A DNA stretch of 64,000 nt from Actinocatenispora comari (GTDB lineage: Bacteria; Actinomycetota; Actinomycetes; Mycobacteriales; Micromonosporaceae). This document shows positions 49,512 to 61,909 of this stretch, in pieces (position 1 is the stretch's first letter; each line of letters begins with the position of its first letter). The stretch covers positions 1-64,000 of the forward strand of contig NZ_BOPO01000028.1 in NCBI RefSeq assembly GCF_017312725.1. The letters are read 5' to 3'. The notes under the pieces are model-generated. The model worked only from the letters and a program-made list of their open reading frames with translations. It did not search any database and had not been told where the DNA came from. A program made the translations under genes and the position numbers.

Positions 49512-51614
49512 GTGGCTAAAGCTGACGCCGCCCTGGCCCAGCTTCGCAACATCGGCATCATGGCCCACATCGATGCCGGCAAGACGACGACGACCGAGCG
49601 GATTCTCTTCTACACCGGCATCACGTACAAGATCGGTGAGGTCCACGAGGGCGCTGCCGTCATGGACTGGATGGAGCAGGAACAGGAACGTGGCATCACG
49701 ATCACTTCGGCTGCGACGAAGTGTGAGTGGAAGGACCACACCATCCAGATCATCGACACCCCGGGCCACGTCGACTTCACCGTCGAGGTGGAGCGTTCGC
49801 TGCGCGTCCTGGACGGTGCGATCGCGGTCTACGACGGTGTCGCAGGTGTCGAGCCGCAGACCGAGAACGTCTGGCGGCAGGCGGACAAGTACCACGTCCC
49901 GCGGATGTGCTTCGTCAACAAGCTCGACCGCACCGGTGCGGACTTCTTCCGTTGCGTCGACATGATGGTCGACCGGCTCAACTCGACCCCGCTCGTGCTG
50001 CAGATTCCGATCGGTACCGAGGCCGACTTCGTCGGCGTCGTCGACCTGATCCGGATGAAGGCGCTGACCTGGCGTGGCGAGACCCAGAAGGGCGAGGACT
50101 ACGCGGTCGAGGACATCCCCGCCGAGCTGCAGGCGAAGGCCGAGGAGTACCGGGAGAAGCTCCTGGAGACCCTGGCCGACGTCGACGACTCGGTGATGGA
50201 GAAGTACCTCGAGGGCGAGGAGCTGTCCGAGGCCGAGATCAAGGCCGGCATCCGCCGCGCCACGATCGGCAACAAGGCGAACCCGGTGGTGTGCGGTTCG
50301 GCGTTCAAGAACAAGGGCGTGCAGCCCATGCTCGACGCCGTGATCGACTACCTGCCGAGCCCGCTGGACGTGCCCGCCATCCAGGGTGTCGCGACCGACG
50401 GCGAGACGCCGATCGAGCGGCACTCGGACGTGAACGAGCCGTTCGCCGCGCTGGCGTTCAAGGTGCAGACCGACAAGCACCTCGGCAAGCTCACCTACAT
50501 CCGGATCTACTCGGGTTCGGTCGAGGTCGGATCCCAGGTGGTGAACTCCACCAAGGACAACCGCAAGGAGCGCATCGGCAAGATCTACCAGATGCACTCC
50601 AACAAGCGGGAGGAGCGGCCGTCGGCGCAGGCCGGCGACATCGTCGCGGTGCAGGGTCTCAAGCAGACCACCACCGGTGACACGCTCTGCGACCCGGCGA
50701 AGCCGGTGATCCTGGAGTCGATGACGTTCCCGGAGCCGGTCATCGACGTGGCGATCGAGCCGAAGTCGAAGGCCGACCAGGAGAAGCTGACCGTCGCGAT
50801 CCAGCGGTTGGCCGAGGAGGACCCGACCTTCCGGGTGCACACCGACGAGGAGAGCGGCCAGACCGTCATCGGCGGCATGGGCGAGCTCCACCTGGACGTG
50901 CTGGTCGACCGCATGCGGCGGGAGTTCAACGTCGAGGCGAACATCGGCAAGCCCCAGGTCGCCTACCGCGAGACCGTCAAGAACAAGGTCGAGAACGTCA
51001 CCTACCTGCACAAGAAGCAGACCGGTGGCTCCGGCCAGTTCGCGAAGGTCGTCGTGAACCTGGAGCCGCTGCCGCTGGACCCCGACTCCCCGACGTACGA
51101 GTTCGACAACAAGGTCACCGGTGGCCGGGTGCCGAAGGAGTACATCCCGTCGGTGGACGCCGGTGCCCAGGACGCCATGCAGTACGGCGTGCTGGCCGGG
51201 TACCCGCTGGTCGGCGTCAAGCTGACGCTGGTCGACGGTCAGTACCACGAGGTCGACTCGTCCGAGATGGCGTTCAAGATCGCCGGTTCGATGGTGCTGA
51301 AGGAGGCGGCGCGGCGTGCGAACGCGGTGCTGCTGGAGCCGATGATGGCCGTCGAGGTCACCACGCCCGAGGAGAACATGGGCGACGTGATCGGCGACCT
51401 GAACTCGCGGCGTGGCACCATCCAGGCGATGGAGGAGCGCGGCGGTGCGCGGGTCGTTCGGGCCGCGGTGCCGCTGTCGGAGATGTTCGGCTACGTCAAC
51501 GACCTCCGGTCGAAGACGCAGGGCCGGGCGAGCTACTCGATGCAGTTCGACTCGTACGCCGAGGTCCCGAACAACGTCGCCAAGGAGATCATCGCCAAGG
51601 CGACCGGCGAGTGA
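49512..51614 (+). CDS. fusA: Elongation factor G
   Basis: Translocation GTPase of 700 residues, GTG start after CGGAGGTAGCA. G1 [12 protein letters not shown], switch [12 protein letters not shown]3 DTPGHVDF, G4 NKLDRTG, G5 GSAFKNKG; then domains III-V with [14 protein letters not shown] and GYSTDLRS-type end reading [20 protein letters not shown]. Located between rpsG and tuf as in the classic str operon. Confidence 0.98.
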   Translation: MAKADAALAQLRNIGIMAHIDAGKTTTTERILFYTGITYKIGEVHEGAAVMDWMEQEQERGITITSAATKCEWKDHTIQIIDTPGHVDFTVEVERSLRVLDGAIAVYDGVAGVEPQTENVWRQADKYHVPRMCFVNKLDRTGADFFRCVDMMVDRLNSTPLVLQIPIGTEADFVGVVDLIRMKALTWRGETQKGEDYAVEDIPAELQAKAEEYREKLLETLADVDDSVMEKYLEGEELSEAEIKAGIRRATIGNKANPVVCGSAFKNKGVQPMLDAVIDYLPSPLDVPAIQGVATDGETPIERHSDVNEPFAALAFKVQTDKHLGKLTYIRIYSGSVEVGSQVVNSTKDNRKERIGKIYQMHSNKREERPSAQAGDIVAVQGLKQTTTGDTLCDPAKPVILESMTFPEPVIDVAIEPKSKADQEKLTVAIQRLAEEDPTFRVHTDEESGQTVIGGMGELHLDVLVDRMRREFNVEANIGKPQVAYRETVKNKVENVTYLHKKQTGGSGQFAKVVVNLEPLPLDPDSPTYEFDNKVTGGRVPKEYIPSVDAGAQDAMQYGVLAGYPLVGVKLTLVDGQYHEVDSSEMAFKIAGSMVLKEAARRANAVLLEPMMAVEVTTPEENMGDVIGDLNSRRGTIQAMEERGGARVVRAAVPLSEMFGYVNDLRSKTQGRASYSMQFDSYAEVPNNVAKEIIAKATGE

Positions 51615-51620
51615 CGTGTG

Positions 51621-51644
51621 GCCGCCGAGCTCCGGCTCGGCGGC
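51621..51644 (+). terminator. Hairpin between fusA and tuf
   Basis: A perfect 10-bp stem GCCGCCGAGC-TCCG-GCTCGGCGGC lies 6 bases after the fusA stop, without a T-tract. It may trim or partly terminate the fusA transcript; tuf probably also has its own promoter in the 127-base gap, which contains GGATAGGTAAGT. Confidence 0.65.
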
Positions 51645-51741
51645 CCGCCCCTCGCGAATCACATGAAATCGTCCGGCGGCCAGCGTCAGGTGCCCGTACC
51701 GGATAGGTAAGTAGCAAAGAACAGTCCACAGGAGGACACCA

Positions 51742-52935
<1,194 letters not shown>

Positions 52936-52943
52936 ACGGCAGG

Positions 52944-52985
52944 CGGGGTGGCCGGCCACTCAGGTGGGTCCGGTCACCCCGGTTT
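52944..52985 (+). terminator. Terminator after tuf
   Basis: CGGGGTGGCCGG (52944-52955) pairs with CCGGTCACCCCG (52970-52981), 12 bp with one G-U, loop of 14 bases, then GTTTCC. Confidence 0.8.
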
Positions 52986-53249
52986 CCGTTCGCCGCACTC
53001 TGTACGGCATACTAGACAGGTTGCGTCCGCGGGGCGCCTGCTCGTGTGTTCGGCCGGCTGGGCCGGCCTGCCGGGCAGGGTTGCGCCGCACGGCGTGGGG
53101 CCAGCGAAATCGACCGGTGTCACATCCGGGCGGTGCTGTGCCAGGCGTCGAGACCCGCGCACGGGTCACCGTCAGTTCGGTGAGTTGCGGGCAGTGACGT
53201 CGAGCAAGGTGGATCCTTCCGTTCCCGGGCGGGTCCGTGACCTTGAATC

Positions 53250-53276
53250 GGCGACACGCCCGACCGCGGGGGTCGG
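53250..53276 (+). promoter_or_regulatory. Shared 27-base leader element, copy 2 (S10 operon)
   Basis: Identical over 27 bases to 48367-48393: GGCGACACGC and a 6-bp hairpin with GCGGG loop (stem 53260-53265 with 53271-53276). It lies about 130 bases before rpsJ. The flanks of the two copies are not alike, so the element itself appears selected. Confidence 0.75.
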
Positions 53277-53408
53277 CCGAATCGGTTCTCCGATCGGCTG
53301 AAGAAGGACCACAGGAGCCTCAGGTCGGGGACTCCGGGGCGCTGGCGAAGATCGGTTGCTCCGCTTCCTGACCAGGCAGCGGCACGAGAGAAGGAATCAG
53401 AAGCCACC

Positions 53409-53717
53409 ATGGCGGGACAGAAGATCCGCATCCGGCTGAAGGCCTACGACCACGAGGTCGTCGACTCCTCGGCGCGAAAGATCGTCGAGACGGTGACGCG
53501 CACCGGGGCGCAGGTCGCTGGCCCGGTGCCGCTGCCCACGGAGATCAACCGTTTCTGCGTCATCCGCTCGCCGCACAAGTACAAGGACTCGCGCGAGCAC
53601 TTCGAGATGCGTACGCACAAGCGGCTGATCGACATCATCGACCCGACTCCGAAGACCGTCGACTCGCTGATGCGGCTTGACCTGCCGGCCGGCGTCGACA
53701 TCGAGATCAAGCTGTAG
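53409..53717 (+). CDS. rpsJ: 30S ribosomal protein S10
   Basis: Protein of 102 residues, also the NusE antitermination partner. [20 protein letters not shown] through [20 protein letters not shown] to the end VDIEIKL. First gene of the S10 operon. Confidence 0.98.
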
Positions 53718-53728
53718 GGACCGAGACG

Positions 53729-54394
53729 ATGGACAGGCAAGTCAAGGGAATCCTGGGCACCAAGCTCGGCATGACCCAGGTCTGGGACGAGTTCAACCGG
53801 GTCGTCCCGGTGACCGTGGTGCAGGCCGGACCGTGCGTCGTCACCCAGGTCCGTACCGAGGACAAGGACGGCTACTCGGCCGTGCAGCTGGCGTTCGGTT
53901 CGATCGACCCGCGCAAGGTGAACAAGCCGCGGGCCGGCCACTTCGCCAAGGCGGGCGTCACGCCGCGCCGGTACGTGGTGGAGATCCGCACCAGCGATGC
54001 CGCCGAGTACGAGCTGGGCGCCGAGGTCACGCTGAACGACTTCGACGGCGTCGGCCTGGTCGACGTGACCGGCCGTACCAAGGGCAAGGGCTTCGCCGGT
54101 GTGATGAAGCGGCACGGCTTCCACGGCCTGAAGGCCTCGCACGGCGTCGAGCGCAAGCACCGTTCGCCGGGCTCGATCGGCGGTTGTGCCACTCCGGGTC
54201 GCGTCTTCAAGGGCGTGCGGATGGCCGGCCGGATGGGCTCCGACCGGTTCACCGCGCAGAACCTCTCGATCGTCGACGTCGACACGGAGAACAACCTCCT
54301 GCTGGTCAAGGGCGCGATCCCCGGCCCGACGAACGGGCTGGTGCTGATCCGCACCGCGGCCAAGCAGGCGCTGCGCAAGGGCGGTGTCAAGTGA
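53729..54394 (+). CDS. rplC: 50S ribosomal protein L3
   Basis: Early-assembly protein of 221 residues, from [20 protein letters not shown] to [10 protein letters not shown], with [21 protein letters not shown] near the peptidyl-transferase centre. Starts 11 bases after rpsJ; stop overlaps rplD start (GTGA). Confidence 0.98.
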   Translation: MDRQVKGILGTKLGMTQVWDEFNRVVPVTVVQAGPCVVTQVRTEDKDGYSAVQLAFGSIDPRKVNKPRAGHFAKAGVTPRRYVVEIRTSDAAEYELGAEVTLNDFDGVGLVDVTGRTKGKGFAGVMKRHGFHGLKASHGVERKHRSPGSIGGCATPGRVFKGVRMAGRMGSDRFTAQNLSIVDVDTENNLLLVKGAIPGPTNGLVLIRTAAKQALRKGGVK

Positions 54395-55053
54395 CTGAGG
54401 TGAAGGTACTGGACCGCGAGGGCAAGGACGCCGGTTCGGCCGAGCTGCCCGACGACATCTTCGACGTCCAGGCGAACATCCCGCTGATGCACCAGGTCGT
54501 GGTGGCTCAGCTGGCCGCGGCCCGGCAGGGTACGCACAAGGCCAAGACCCGCGGCGAGGTCTCCGGCGGCGGCAAGAAGCCGTACCGGCAGAAGGGCACC
54601 GGCCGGGCCCGTCAGGGCTCGACCCGGGCGCCGCAGTTCGCCGGCGGTGGCACCGTGCACGGCCCCGTACCGCGGGACTACGCGCAGCGCACCCCCAAGA
54701 AGATGAAGCGCGCGGCACTGCGCGGCGCGCTGTCCGACCGGGCGCGTGCCGAGCAGGTGTTCGTCGTCTCCTCGCTGGTCGAGGGCGACGCCCCGAGCAC
54801 GAAGAGCGCGCTGGCCGCGCTGCGCCAGGTGACCAAGGCCGCCCGCGTGCTGGTCGCGGTCGCTCGCGAGGACGAGCTGACCTGGAAGAGCCTGCGCAAC
54901 GCCCCCGAGGTGCACCTGCTCGCCGCCGACCAGCTCAACACGTACGACGTGCTGGTCAACGACGACGTGGTGTTCGTCGGCGACGCGCTCGACGAGTTCC
55001 TCGGCGTGCAGGGGCACGGTTCGGCCTCGGCGAGTGAGGAGGAGCAGGCATGA
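54391..55053 (+). CDS. rplD: 50S ribosomal protein L4
   Basis: Exit-tunnel protein of 220 residues; in other bacteria it also represses the S10 operon. GTG overlaps the rplC stop. The tunnel loop [20 protein letters not shown] has the usual macrolide-contact lysine and Gly residues. Ends with an acidic [10 protein letters not shown] tail and overlaps rplW. Confidence 0.98.
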   Translation: MTEVKVLDREGKDAGSAELPDDIFDVQANIPLMHQVVVAQLAAARQGTHKAKTRGEVSGGGKKPYRQKGTGRARQGSTRAPQFAGGGTVHGPVPRDYAQRTPKKMKRAALRGALSDRARAEQVFVVSSLVEGDAPSTKSALAALRQVTKAARVLVAVAREDELTWKSLRNAPEVHLLAADQLNTYDVLVNDDVVFVGDALDEFLGVQGHGSASASEEEQA

Positions 55054-55358
55054 GCGGCGTGAGCTTCAACGACCCGCGCGACGTGATCGACAAGCCGGTC
55101 GTCTCGGAGAAGAGTTACGGCCTGCTGGACCAGAACAAGTACACGTTCCTGGTCCACCCGGACTCGAACAAGACGCAGATCAAGATCGCGATCCAGCAGA
55201 TCTTCAACGTGAAGGTGCTGTCGGTCAACACGATCAACCGGCAGGGCAAGCGCAAGCGCACCCGGACCGGTTTCGGGAAGCGCAAGGACACCAAGCGGGC
55301 GATCGTGACCCTCGCTCCGGGCGACCGGATCGAGGCGTTCGGCGGCCCGGTTTCCTGA
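55050..55358 (+). CDS. rplW: 50S ribosomal protein L23
   Basis: Protein of 102 residues at the tunnel exit, docking site for trigger factor and [66 protein letters not shown] overlaps the rplD stop (ATGA). Confidence 0.98.
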   Translation: MSGVSFNDPRDVIDKPVVSEKSYGLLDQNKYTFLVHPDSNKTQIKIAIQQIFNVKVLSVNTINRQGKRKRTRTGFGKRKDTKRAIVTLAPGDRIEAFGGPVS

Positions 55359-55415
55359 CAGCGGCGCGCCGGTACCGAATCTGATGGACACCGGCCTTGA
55401 GGTAGAGAGAGAACG

Positions 55416-56252
55416 ATGGGCATCCGCAAGTACAAGCCGACCACGCCGGGTCGTCGCGGCTCGTCCGTGGCCGACTTCGCGGAAATCACGCGAAGCACGC
55501 CGGAGAAGTCGCTGCTGCGTCCGCTGCACAACAAGGGCGGCCGCAACGCGCAGGGCAAGATCACCCAACGTCGGCAGGGTGGTGGGCACAAGCGGCAGTA
55601 CCGCCTGATCGACTTCCGTCGCAACGACAAGGACGGCATCCCGGCCAAGGTCGCGCACATCGAGTACGACCCGAACCGCACCGCCCGCATCGCGCTGCTG
55701 CACTTCGCCGACGGCACCAAGCGCTACATCCTGGCGCCGCGGAACCTCGGCCAGGGCGCGACCGTCGAGTCCGGCCCGGCCGCCGACATCCAGCCCGGCA
55801 ACAACAAGCCGCTGCGCAACATCCCGGTCGGTACCACGGTGCACGCCGTGGAGCTGCGGCCCGGCGGCGGCGCGAAGCTGGGCCGGTCCGCCGGCGCCAG
55901 CATCCAGCTGCAGGCCAAGGAGGGCATGTACGCCACGCTGCGGCTGCCTTCCGGTGAGACCCGGATGGTCGACGTGCGCTGCCGCGCCACGATCGGCGAG
56001 GTCGGCAACGCCGAGCAGTCGAACATCAACTGGGGCAAGGCCGGCCGGATGCGCTGGAAGGGCCGGCGGCCGAAGGTTCGTGGTGTCGCGATGAACCCGG
56101 TTGACCACCCGCACGGCGGTGGTGAGGGCAAGACCTCCGGTGGTCGTAACCCGGTCAACCCGAACGGTAAGCCCGAGGGCCGGACCCGGCGTCAGGGCAA
56201 GGAGTCCGACCGGCTCATCGTTCGTCGTCGTTACGCCAACCGGAAGCGCTAG
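55416..56252 (+). CDS. rplB: 50S ribosomal protein L2
   Basis: Protein of 278 residues, required for subunit joining. [20 protein letters not shown], the RNA-binding middle, and the conserved [20 protein letters not shown] with the critical histidine. ATG after TTGAGGTAGAGAGAACG. Confidence 0.99.
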   Translation: MGIRKYKPTTPGRRGSSVADFAEITRSTPEKSLLRPLHNKGGRNAQGKITQRRQGGGHKRQYRLIDFRRNDKDGIPAKVAHIEYDPNRTARIALLHFADGTKRYILAPRNLGQGATVESGPAADIQPGNNKPLRNIPVGTTVHAVELRPGGGAKLGRSAGASIQLQAKEGMYATLRLPSGETRMVDVRCRATIGEVGNAEQSNINWGKAGRMRWKGRRPKVRGVAMNPVDHPHGGGEGKTSGGRNPVNPNGKPEGRTRRQGKESDRLIVRRRYANRKR

Positions 56253-56260
56253 GAGTAGGG

Positions 56261-56542
56261 ATGCCTCGCAGCCTCAAGAAGGGCCCCTTCGTCGACGACC
56301 ACCTGATGAAGAAGGTGGAAGTCCAGAACGACAAGGGCACCAAGAACGTCATCAAGACCTGGTCTCGCCGGTCCACGATCACGCCCGAGATGCTCGGTCA
56401 CACGATCGCGGTGCACAACGGCCGCAAGCACATCCCGGTGTTCATCACCGAGGCGATGGTCGGGCACAAGCTCGGCGAGTTCGCGCTGACCCGCACGTTC
56501 AAGGGTCACGAGAAGGACGACAGGAAGAGCCGGCGTCGCTGA
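56261..56542 (+). CDS. rpsS: 30S ribosomal protein S19
   Basis: Protein of 93 residues: [20 protein letters not shown] to [20 protein letters not shown]. 8 bases after rplB; ribosome binding site AGGAGTAGGG overlaps the rplB stop. Confidence 0.98.
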   Translation: MPRSLKKGPFVDDHLMKKVEVQNDKGTKNVIKTWSRRSTITPEMLGHTIAVHNGRKHIPVFITEAMVGHKLGEFALTRTFKGHEKDDRKSRRR

Positions 56543-56605
56543 CCTGCGGGTCGCCCGAGACGCTGACGTACGAATCGATACGAGGAAACGAGCAAGGGGA
56601 CAGCG

Positions 56606-57127
56606 ATGCCAACTAAGGGCGACGCTACTGCGCCTCCCGGCGCGCGGGCGGTTGCGCGACACGTGCGCACCTCGCCGATGAAGGCGCGCCGTGTGGTCAA
56701 CCTCGTTCGCGGGATGTCCGCGAAGGAGGCCCTCACGGTGCTCAAGTTCGCCCCCCAGGCAGCCAGCGAGCCGGTCTACAAGGTGGTTGCCTCCGCGATC
56801 GCCAACGCCGAGAACAACGAGCGGCTGGACCCGGATTCGTTGCTCATCAGCGAGGCGTACGTCGACGAGGGGCCGACACTGCGGCGCTTCCGTCCGCGTG
56901 CCCAGGGTCGGGCGTACCGGATCCGCAAGCGCACCTGCCACATCACGATCGTGGTGGAGAGCGTGCAGGCGGCTCCGGCGGACCGGAAGGGCGCCAAGAA
57001 GGCGGCGGCGAAGAAGGCCGCGCCGGCGAAGAAGGCGGCCGAGCCGGCGGCGAGCGCCGAGGGCGAGGCTACGACGGCCGCGGCGGCAGAAGCCACGACG
57101 GCCGGCGAGAAGGAGAGCGCGGAGTAA
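56606..57127 (+). CDS. rplV: 50S ribosomal protein L22 with Ala/Lys-rich tail
   Basis: Tunnel protein of 173 residues. Core to about residue 125 ([40 protein letters not shown]). The remaining 45 residues are a low-complexity tail, [20 protein letters not shown] then acidic, absent from shorter homologues such as those of about 110-125 residues. Last base shared with rpsC start. Confidence 0.97.
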   Translation: MPTKGDATAPPGARAVARHVRTSPMKARRVVNLVRGMSAKEALTVLKFAPQAASEPVYKVVASAIANAENNERLDPDSLLISEAYVDEGPTLRRFRPRAQGRAYRIRKRTCHITIVVESVQAAPADRKGAKKAAAKKAAPAKKAAEPAASAEGEATTAAAAEATTAGEKESAE

Positions 57128-57957
57128 TGGGTCAGAAGGTCCACCCGCACGGGTTCCGGCTCGGTATCAGCACCGACTGGACCTCCCGGTGGTACGCGGA
57201 CAAGCTGTACAAGGACTACGTCGCCGAGGATGTCAAGATCCGTCGGATGATCTCCGGTGGCCTGGAGCGGGCCGGTATCTCCCGGGTCGACATCGAGCGC
57301 ACCCGGGACCGGGTCCGCGTCGACATCCACTCCGCGCGACCCGGCATCGTGATCGGCCGCAAGGGCGCCGAGGCGGACCGCATCCGCGGTGAGCTGGAGA
57401 AGCTGACGAAGAAGCAGATCCAGCTCAACATCCTCGAGGTGAAGAACCCCGAGTCGGACGCGCAGCTCGTCGCGCAGGGCATCGCCGAGCAGCTGGCCCA
57501 GCGGGTCGCGTTCCGGCGGGCGATGCGCAAGGCGATCCAGTCGGCCATGCGCAACCCGATGGTCAAGGGCATCCGGGTGCAGTGCGGCGGCCGCCTCGGT
57601 GGCGCCGAGATGTCGCGCTCGGAGTTCTACCGCGAGGGTCGCGTTCCGTTGCACACGCTGCGCGCGAACATCGACTACGGCTTCTTCGAGGCCCGGACCA
57701 CCTTCGGCCGGATCGGCGTGAAGGTCTGGATCTACAAGGGCGAGGCCGTGCCGGGTCGCGAGCAGCCGGAGGTTCCGTCCGGCCGTCCGCGCCGGGACCG
57801 CAACGACCGTCCGCGGCGCACCCGTTCGGGTTCGTCCGGCACGACCGCCGGCGGTACCGAGGCGGGTCGCGCGGCTGCGGCCGAGCGCGGTCGCCCGGCG
57901 CCCGAGCCGGCTGCAACTTCGACGGCCCCCGCGGCCGAGAAGAGTCAGGAGGGCTGA
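57127..57957 (+). CDS. rpsC: 30S ribosomal protein S3
   Basis: Protein of 276 residues of the mRNA entry channel. [22 protein letters not shown] domain [20 protein letters not shown], and the C-terminal [14 protein letters not shown]. After about residue 215 a disordered basic tail ([19 protein letters not shown]) extends the protein, as in many actinobacteria. Confidence 0.98.
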   Translation: MGQKVHPHGFRLGISTDWTSRWYADKLYKDYVAEDVKIRRMISGGLERAGISRVDIERTRDRVRVDIHSARPGIVIGRKGAEADRIRGELEKLTKKQIQLNILEVKNPESDAQLVAQGIAEQLAQRVAFRRAMRKAIQSAMRNPMVKGIRVQCGGRLGGAEMSRSEFYREGRVPLHTLRANIDYGFFEARTTFGRIGVKVWIYKGEAVPGREQPEVPSGRPRRDRNDRPRRTRSGSSGTTAGGTEAGRAAAAERGRPAPEPAATSTAPAAEKSQEG

Positions 57958-57960
57958 GCA

Positions 57961-58386
57961 ATGCTGATTCCGCGTAAGCCCCCGAAGGGCTTCCGGAAGC
58001 CGCATCACCCGACGCGCCGCGGCAAGTCCAAGGGCGGCACCCGGGTGGCGTTCGGCGAGTTCGGCATCCAGGCGCTGGAGCCGGCGTACGTGACGAACCG
58101 GCAGATCGAGGCCGCACGTATCGCCATGACCCGGCACATCAAGCGTGGTGGCAAGGTCTGGATCACGATCTTCCCGGACCAGGCGCTGACCAAGAAGCCG
58201 GCCGAGACCCGGATGGGTTCCGGTAAGGGTTCGCCCGAGTGGTGGGTCGCCAACGTGAAGCCCGGTCGGGTGATGTTCGAGCTGTCGTTCCCGAACGAAG
58301 TGGTCGCGCGTGAGGCGCTGACCCGCGCGATCCACAAGCTTCCGATGAAGTGCCGGATCGTGAAGCGCGAAGTGGGTGAGGTCTGA
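57961..58386 (+). CDS. rplP: 50S ribosomal protein L16
   Basis: Protein of 141 residues near the A site: [60 protein letters not shown]. 3 bases after rpsC; its last base overlaps rpmC's ATG. Confidence 0.98.
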   Translation: MLIPRKPPKGFRKPHHPTRRGKSKGGTRVAFGEFGIQALEPAYVTNRQIEAARIAMTRHIKRGGKVWITIFPDQALTKKPAETRMGSGKGSPEWWVANVKPGRVMFELSFPNEVVAREALTRAIHKLPMKCRIVKREVGEV

Positions 58387-58616
58387 TGGCGGCTGGTACG
58401 CCTTCCGGTGAGCTGCGCGAGCTCGGCGACGAGGAGCTCGCGACGAAGCTCGGCGAGGCCAAGGCGGAGCTGTTCAACCTCCGCGTGCAGGGTGCCACCG
58501 GGCAGCTGGACAACAACCGTCGGCTCCAGGTGGTACGCCGGGAGATCGCCCGGATCTACACGATCATGCGTGAGCGCGAGCTCGGCCTCAGCGCTGCGCC
58601 CAGCGAGGTTGCGTGA
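58386..58616 (+). CDS. rpmC: 50S ribosomal protein L29
   Basis: Small tunnel-exit protein of 76 residues: [53 protein letters not shown]. Overlaps rplP and rpsQ (TGATG). Confidence 0.97.
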   Translation: MAAGTPSGELRELGDEELATKLGEAKAELFNLRVQGATGQLDNNRRLQVVRREIARIYTIMRERELGLSAAPSEVA

Positions 58617-58888
58617 TGAGCGAGCAGACGACAGAGCAGCGTGGCCGCCGCAAGGTCCGTGAGGGCCTGGTGGTCAGCGACAAGATGGACAAGACCGTCG
58701 TGGTCGCCGTGGAGGACCGGGTCAAGCACCCGCTGTACGGCAAGGTCATGCGGCGGACCAACAAGCTCAAGGCGCACGACGAGCAGAACCAGTGCGGTGT
58801 CGGCGACCGGGTGCGTCTGATGGAGACGCGTCCGCAGTCGGCGACGAAGCGGTGGCGGGTCGTCGAGATCCTGGAGAAGGCCAAGTAA
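58616..58888 (+). CDS. rpsQ: 30S ribosomal protein S17
   Basis: Early 16S binder of 90 residues: [43 protein letters not shown] at 58616 shares a base with the rpmC stop; the GTG three bases earlier is also possible. Last gene of the S10 operon proper. Confidence 0.97.
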   Translation: MSEQTTEQRGRRKVREGLVVSDKMDKTVVVAVEDRVKHPLYGKVMRRTNKLKAHDEQNQCGVGDRVRLMETRPQSATKRWRVVEILEKAK

Positions 58889-58978
58889 AGCGAGCCGCCG
58901 TGACCCGGAAGCGGGCTGCGGCGGGACGTTCCGCCAGGCTTCGCGTCAGCGGAGGACCGGCAGACATCAGGAGTTGAC

Positions 58979-59347
58979 GTGATTCAGCAGGAGTCGCGAC
59001 TGCGCGTCGCCGACAACACGGGTGCCAGGCAGATTCTGTGCATCCGGGTGCTCGGCGGCTCCGGTCGGCGCTACGCGAGCATCGGCGACGTCATCGTGGC
59101 CACCGTCAAGGACGCGATCCCGGGCGCCGGTGTGAAGAAGGGCGACGTGGTCAAGGCCGTGGTCGTCCGTACCGCCAAGGAAAAGCGCCGGCCGGATGGC
59201 TCGTACATCCGCTTCGACGAGAACGCAGCGGTCCTGATCCGGGACGGCGGGGACCCTCGGGGTACCCGCATCTTCGGGCCGGTCGGCCGGGAACTGCGCG
59301 ACAAGAAGTTCATGAAGATCATCTCCCTGGCACCGGAGGTGTTGTGA
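58979..59347 (+). CDS. rplN: 50S ribosomal protein L14
   Basis: Protein of 122 residues, GTG start after CAGGAGTTGAC: (M)[20 protein letters not shown] to [20 protein letters not shown]. First gene of the spc group; 90 bases after rpsQ with no clear terminator. Confidence 0.98.
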   Translation: MIQQESRLRVADNTGARQILCIRVLGGSGRRYASIGDVIVATVKDAIPGAGVKKGDVVKAVVVRTAKEKRRPDGSYIRFDENAAVLIRDGGDPRGTRIFGPVGRELRDKKFMKIISLAPEVL

Positions 59348-59664
59348 CCGTGAAGGTGAAGAAGGGCGACACGGTCCTCGTCATCGCCGGCAAGGACCGG
59401 GGCGCGAAGGGCAAGGTCATCGCGGCCTACCCGGAGCAGGACCGGGTTCTCGTCGAGGGCGTGAACCGAGTCAAGAAGCACACCAAGATCCAGACGTCCC
59501 AGCGCGGTTCCCAGAGTGGCGGCATCGTCACCCAGGAGGCGTCGATCCACGTCAGCAATGTGATGGTGGTCGACGGCGACGGGAACCCGACCCGCGTGGG
59601 TTACCGCAAGGACGAGTCCGGGCGCAACGTGCGGATCTCCCGGCGCTCCAAGAAGGACCTGTGA
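59344..59664 (+). CDS. rplX: 50S ribosomal protein L24
   Basis: Assembly-initiator protein of 106 residues with the KOW motif ([20 protein letters not shown]) and [23 protein letters not shown] at 59344 overlaps the rplN stop (GTGA); a GTG at 59350 is an alternative. Confidence 0.97.
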   Translation: MTVKVKKGDTVLVIAGKDRGAKGKVIAAYPEQDRVLVEGVNRVKKHTKIQTSQRGSQSGGIVTQEASIHVSNVMVVDGDGNPTRVGYRKDESGRNVRISRRSKKDL

Positions 59665-60233
59665 TGTCGACGGCAACTGATGAGAAGGTCACCCCGCGCC
59701 TGAAGCAGCGGTACCGGGCGGAGATCGCGGGCGGGATGGTCGAGAAGTTCGGCTACGCCAACCCGATGACCGTTCCCGGTCTGGTGAAGATCGTCGTCAA
59801 CATGGGTGTCGGCGACGCGGCCCGGGACGCCAAGCTGATCGACGGCGCGGTGCGTGACCTGACCGCGATCACCGGCCAGAAGCCGCTGGTGCGGCGGGCG
59901 AAGAAGTCCATCGCGCAGTTCAAGCTGCGCGAGGGGATGCCGATCGGCGCGAAGGTGACCCTGCGCGGCGACCGGATGTGGGAGTTCCTGGACCGGCTGC
60001 TGTCGATCTCGCTCCCGCGTATCCGTGACTTCCGCGGCCTGTCGGCGAAGCAGTTCGACGGCCACGGTAACTACACGTTCGGTCTCACCGAGCAGTCGGT
60101 CTTCCACGAGATCGACCAGGACAAGATCGACCGTGTGCGCGGCATGGACATCACCGTGGTGACGTCCGCAACGACCGACGAGGAGGGCCGGCACCTGCTG
60201 CGGCTGCTGGGCTTCCCGTTCAAGGAGAACTGA
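59664..60233 (+). CDS. rplE: 50S ribosomal protein L5
   Basis: 5S rRNA-binding protein of 189 residues: [40 protein letters not shown], ending [20 protein letters not shown] at 59664 overlaps the rplX stop. Confidence 0.98.
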   Translation: MSTATDEKVTPRLKQRYRAEIAGGMVEKFGYANPMTVPGLVKIVVNMGVGDAARDAKLIDGAVRDLTAITGQKPLVRRAKKSIAQFKLREGMPIGAKVTLRGDRMWEFLDRLLSISLPRIRDFRGLSAKQFDGHGNYTFGLTEQSVFHEIDQDKIDRVRGMDITVVTSATTDEEGRHLLRLLGFPFKEN

Positions 60234-60234
60234 C

Positions 60235-60420
60235 ATGGCCAAGAAGGCGCTAGTCATCAAGGCGGCGCGGAAGCCGAAGTTCTCCGCGCGTGCGTACACT
60301 CGCTGCCAGCGTTGCGGTCGCCCGCGGGCGGTCTACCGCAAGTTCGGGCTGTGCCGGGTGTGCATCCGTGAGATGGCGCACCGCGGCGAACTTCCCGGTG
60401 TGTCCAAGGCGTCCTGGTAA
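60235..60420 (+). CDS. rpsZ: 30S ribosomal protein S14, zinc type (type Z)
   Basis: Short S14 of 61 residues with CxxC pairs in [23 protein letters not shown], so it binds zinc. The zinc-free paralogue is not in the window. 1 base after rplE. Confidence 0.98.
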   Translation: MAKKALVIKAARKPKFSARAYTRCQRCGRPRAVYRKFGLCRVCIREMAHRGELPGVSKASW

Positions 60421-60491
60421 CAGCCGACGCTGGATAAGCAACGCCACAGGCCCGTGAGGCGGGAACCGGGGCGAGGAAGGCACCACATCAC

Positions 60492-60899
60492 ATGACGATG
60501 ACCGATCCGATCGCAGACATGTTGACGCGTCTGCGTAACGGCAACCAGGCATACCACGATGTCGTGGCGATGCCCTACTCGAAGATCAAGGCGAACATCG
60601 CCGAGGTCCTCAAGCAGGAGGGCTACGTCACGGGCTGGTCCGTCGAGGAACCGGCCGAGGGTACCGTCGGCAAGAAGCTGAGCGTCGAGCTGAAGTTCGG
60701 CCAGAACCGGGAGCGCAGCCTCGCCGGTATCCGTCGGGTCTCCAAGCCGGGCCTGCGGGTGTATGCGAAGGCAGACGAGCTGCCCCGGGTGCTCGGCGGT
60801 CTGGGCGTCGCGATCATCTCGACGTCGCAGGGGCTGCTGACCGACAGGCAGGCTCGCAAGCGCGGCGTGGGCGGGGAAGTCCTCGCCTACGTCTGGTAA
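60492..60899 (+). CDS. rpsH: 30S ribosomal protein S8
   Basis: Central-domain protein of 135 residues; S8 is the spc-operon repressor in E. coli. [33 protein letters not shown], end [29 protein letters not shown] after GAGGAAGGCACCACATCAC. Confidence 0.98.
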   Translation: MTMTDPIADMLTRLRNGNQAYHDVVAMPYSKIKANIAEVLKQEGYVTGWSVEEPAEGTVGKKLSVELKFGQNRERSLAGIRRVSKPGLRVYAKADELPRVLGGLGVAIISTSQGLLTDRQARKRGVGGEVLAYVW

Positions 60900-60914
60900 G
60901 GGAGTTGCTGAGCC

Positions 60915-61451
60915 ATGTCTCGGATTGGACGTAAGCCGATCCCGGTCCCGGCCGGCGTGGACGTCAAGATCGACGGCGCCACGGTCGCGGTCAAGGGCCC
61001 GAAGGGCGAGCTGTCGCACACGCTCGCCGAACCGATCACCGCTCGCCTCGAGGACGGCACCATCTACGTGGAGCGGCCGAACGACGAGCGTCGTTCGCGC
61101 GCCCTGCACGGGCTGTCCCGGACGCTGGTGAACAACCTGGTCGTCGGCGTGACGGCGGGGTACGAGAAGGTGCTGGAGATCCAGGGCACCGGTTACCGGG
61201 TCCAGGCCAAGGGCCAGGACCTGGAGTTCGCGCTCGGGTTCTCGCACCCGGTCGTGGTCCCGGCTCCGGCCGGCATCACCTTCAGCGTGCAGAAGCCGAC
61301 CCAGCTGACGGTCTCCGGTATCGACAAGCAGCAGGTCGGTGAGATCGCGGCGAACATCCGCAAGATCCGGCCGCCGGAGCCGTACAAGGGCAAGGGTGTG
61401 CGGTACCAGGGCGAGAACGTTCGCCGCAAGGCTGGAAAGGCGGGTAAGTAA
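60915..61451 (+). CDS. rplF: 50S ribosomal protein L6
   Basis: Protein of 178 residues with two repeated folds: [40 protein letters not shown], and [20 protein letters not shown] at the end. Last base overlaps rplR's start. Confidence 0.98.
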   Translation: MSRIGRKPIPVPAGVDVKIDGATVAVKGPKGELSHTLAEPITARLEDGTIYVERPNDERRSRALHGLSRTLVNNLVVGVTAGYEKVLEIQGTGYRVQAKGQDLEFALGFSHPVVVPAPAGITFSVQKPTQLTVSGIDKQQVGEIAANIRKIRPPEPYKGKGVRYQGENVRRKAGKAGK

Positions 61452-61846
61452 TGGCTGCCACACTGGCCAACCGCAACTCGGCGAAGGGCGGTGCGGCGGC
61501 GCGCCGGATTTCCCGGAACCGCCGGCACTTCCGGGTGCGCAAGCGGGTCACCGGTACCGAGGTGCGTCCTCGGCTGGTCGTGACCCGTTCGCTGCGGCAC
61601 ATCTACGCGCAGGTCATCGACGACACCAAGGGCCACACGCTGGTCGCGGCGTCGACGCTCGATGGCACCCTGCGCGGCGCCGACGGCGACAAGAAGGACC
61701 AGGCCCGCAAGGTCGGCGAGCTGCTCGCCGAGCGGGCGAAGGGCGCGGGTGTGACCAAGGTGGTCTTCGACCGGGGCGGCAACGCCTACCACGGTCGGGT
61801 TGCCGCGCTTGCCGACGCCGCTCGGTCCGGTGGCTTGGAGTTCTAG
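61451..61846 (+). CDS. rplR: 50S ribosomal protein L18
   Basis: 5S rRNA-binding protein of 131 residues: [62 protein letters not shown] overlaps the rplF stop (TAATG). Confidence 0.98.
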   Translation: MAATLANRNSAKGGAAARRISRNRRHFRVRKRVTGTEVRPRLVVTRSLRHIYAQVIDDTKGHTLVAASTLDGTLRGADGDKKDQARKVGELLAERAKGAGVTKVVFDRGGNAYHGRVAALADAARSGGLEF

Positions 61847-61909
61847 GAAACCGACCAGCATCGGGCCCGACCGGTCCGGTGACGAGGGACTTAAGAAAGG
61901 TAGCGCCTG

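Larger units (their letters stand above)
52936..53408 (+). other. Gap between tuf and rpsJ: terminator and S10 leader
   Basis: 473 bases without a gene. The tuf terminator (52944-52985) comes first. A -10-like CATACTAG at 53008-53015 is the best promoter candidate, but no good -35 is visible. The shared 27-base hairpin element lies at 53250-53276. AGAGAAGGAATCAGAAGCCACC before rpsJ is the ribosome binding region. Confidence 0.6.
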
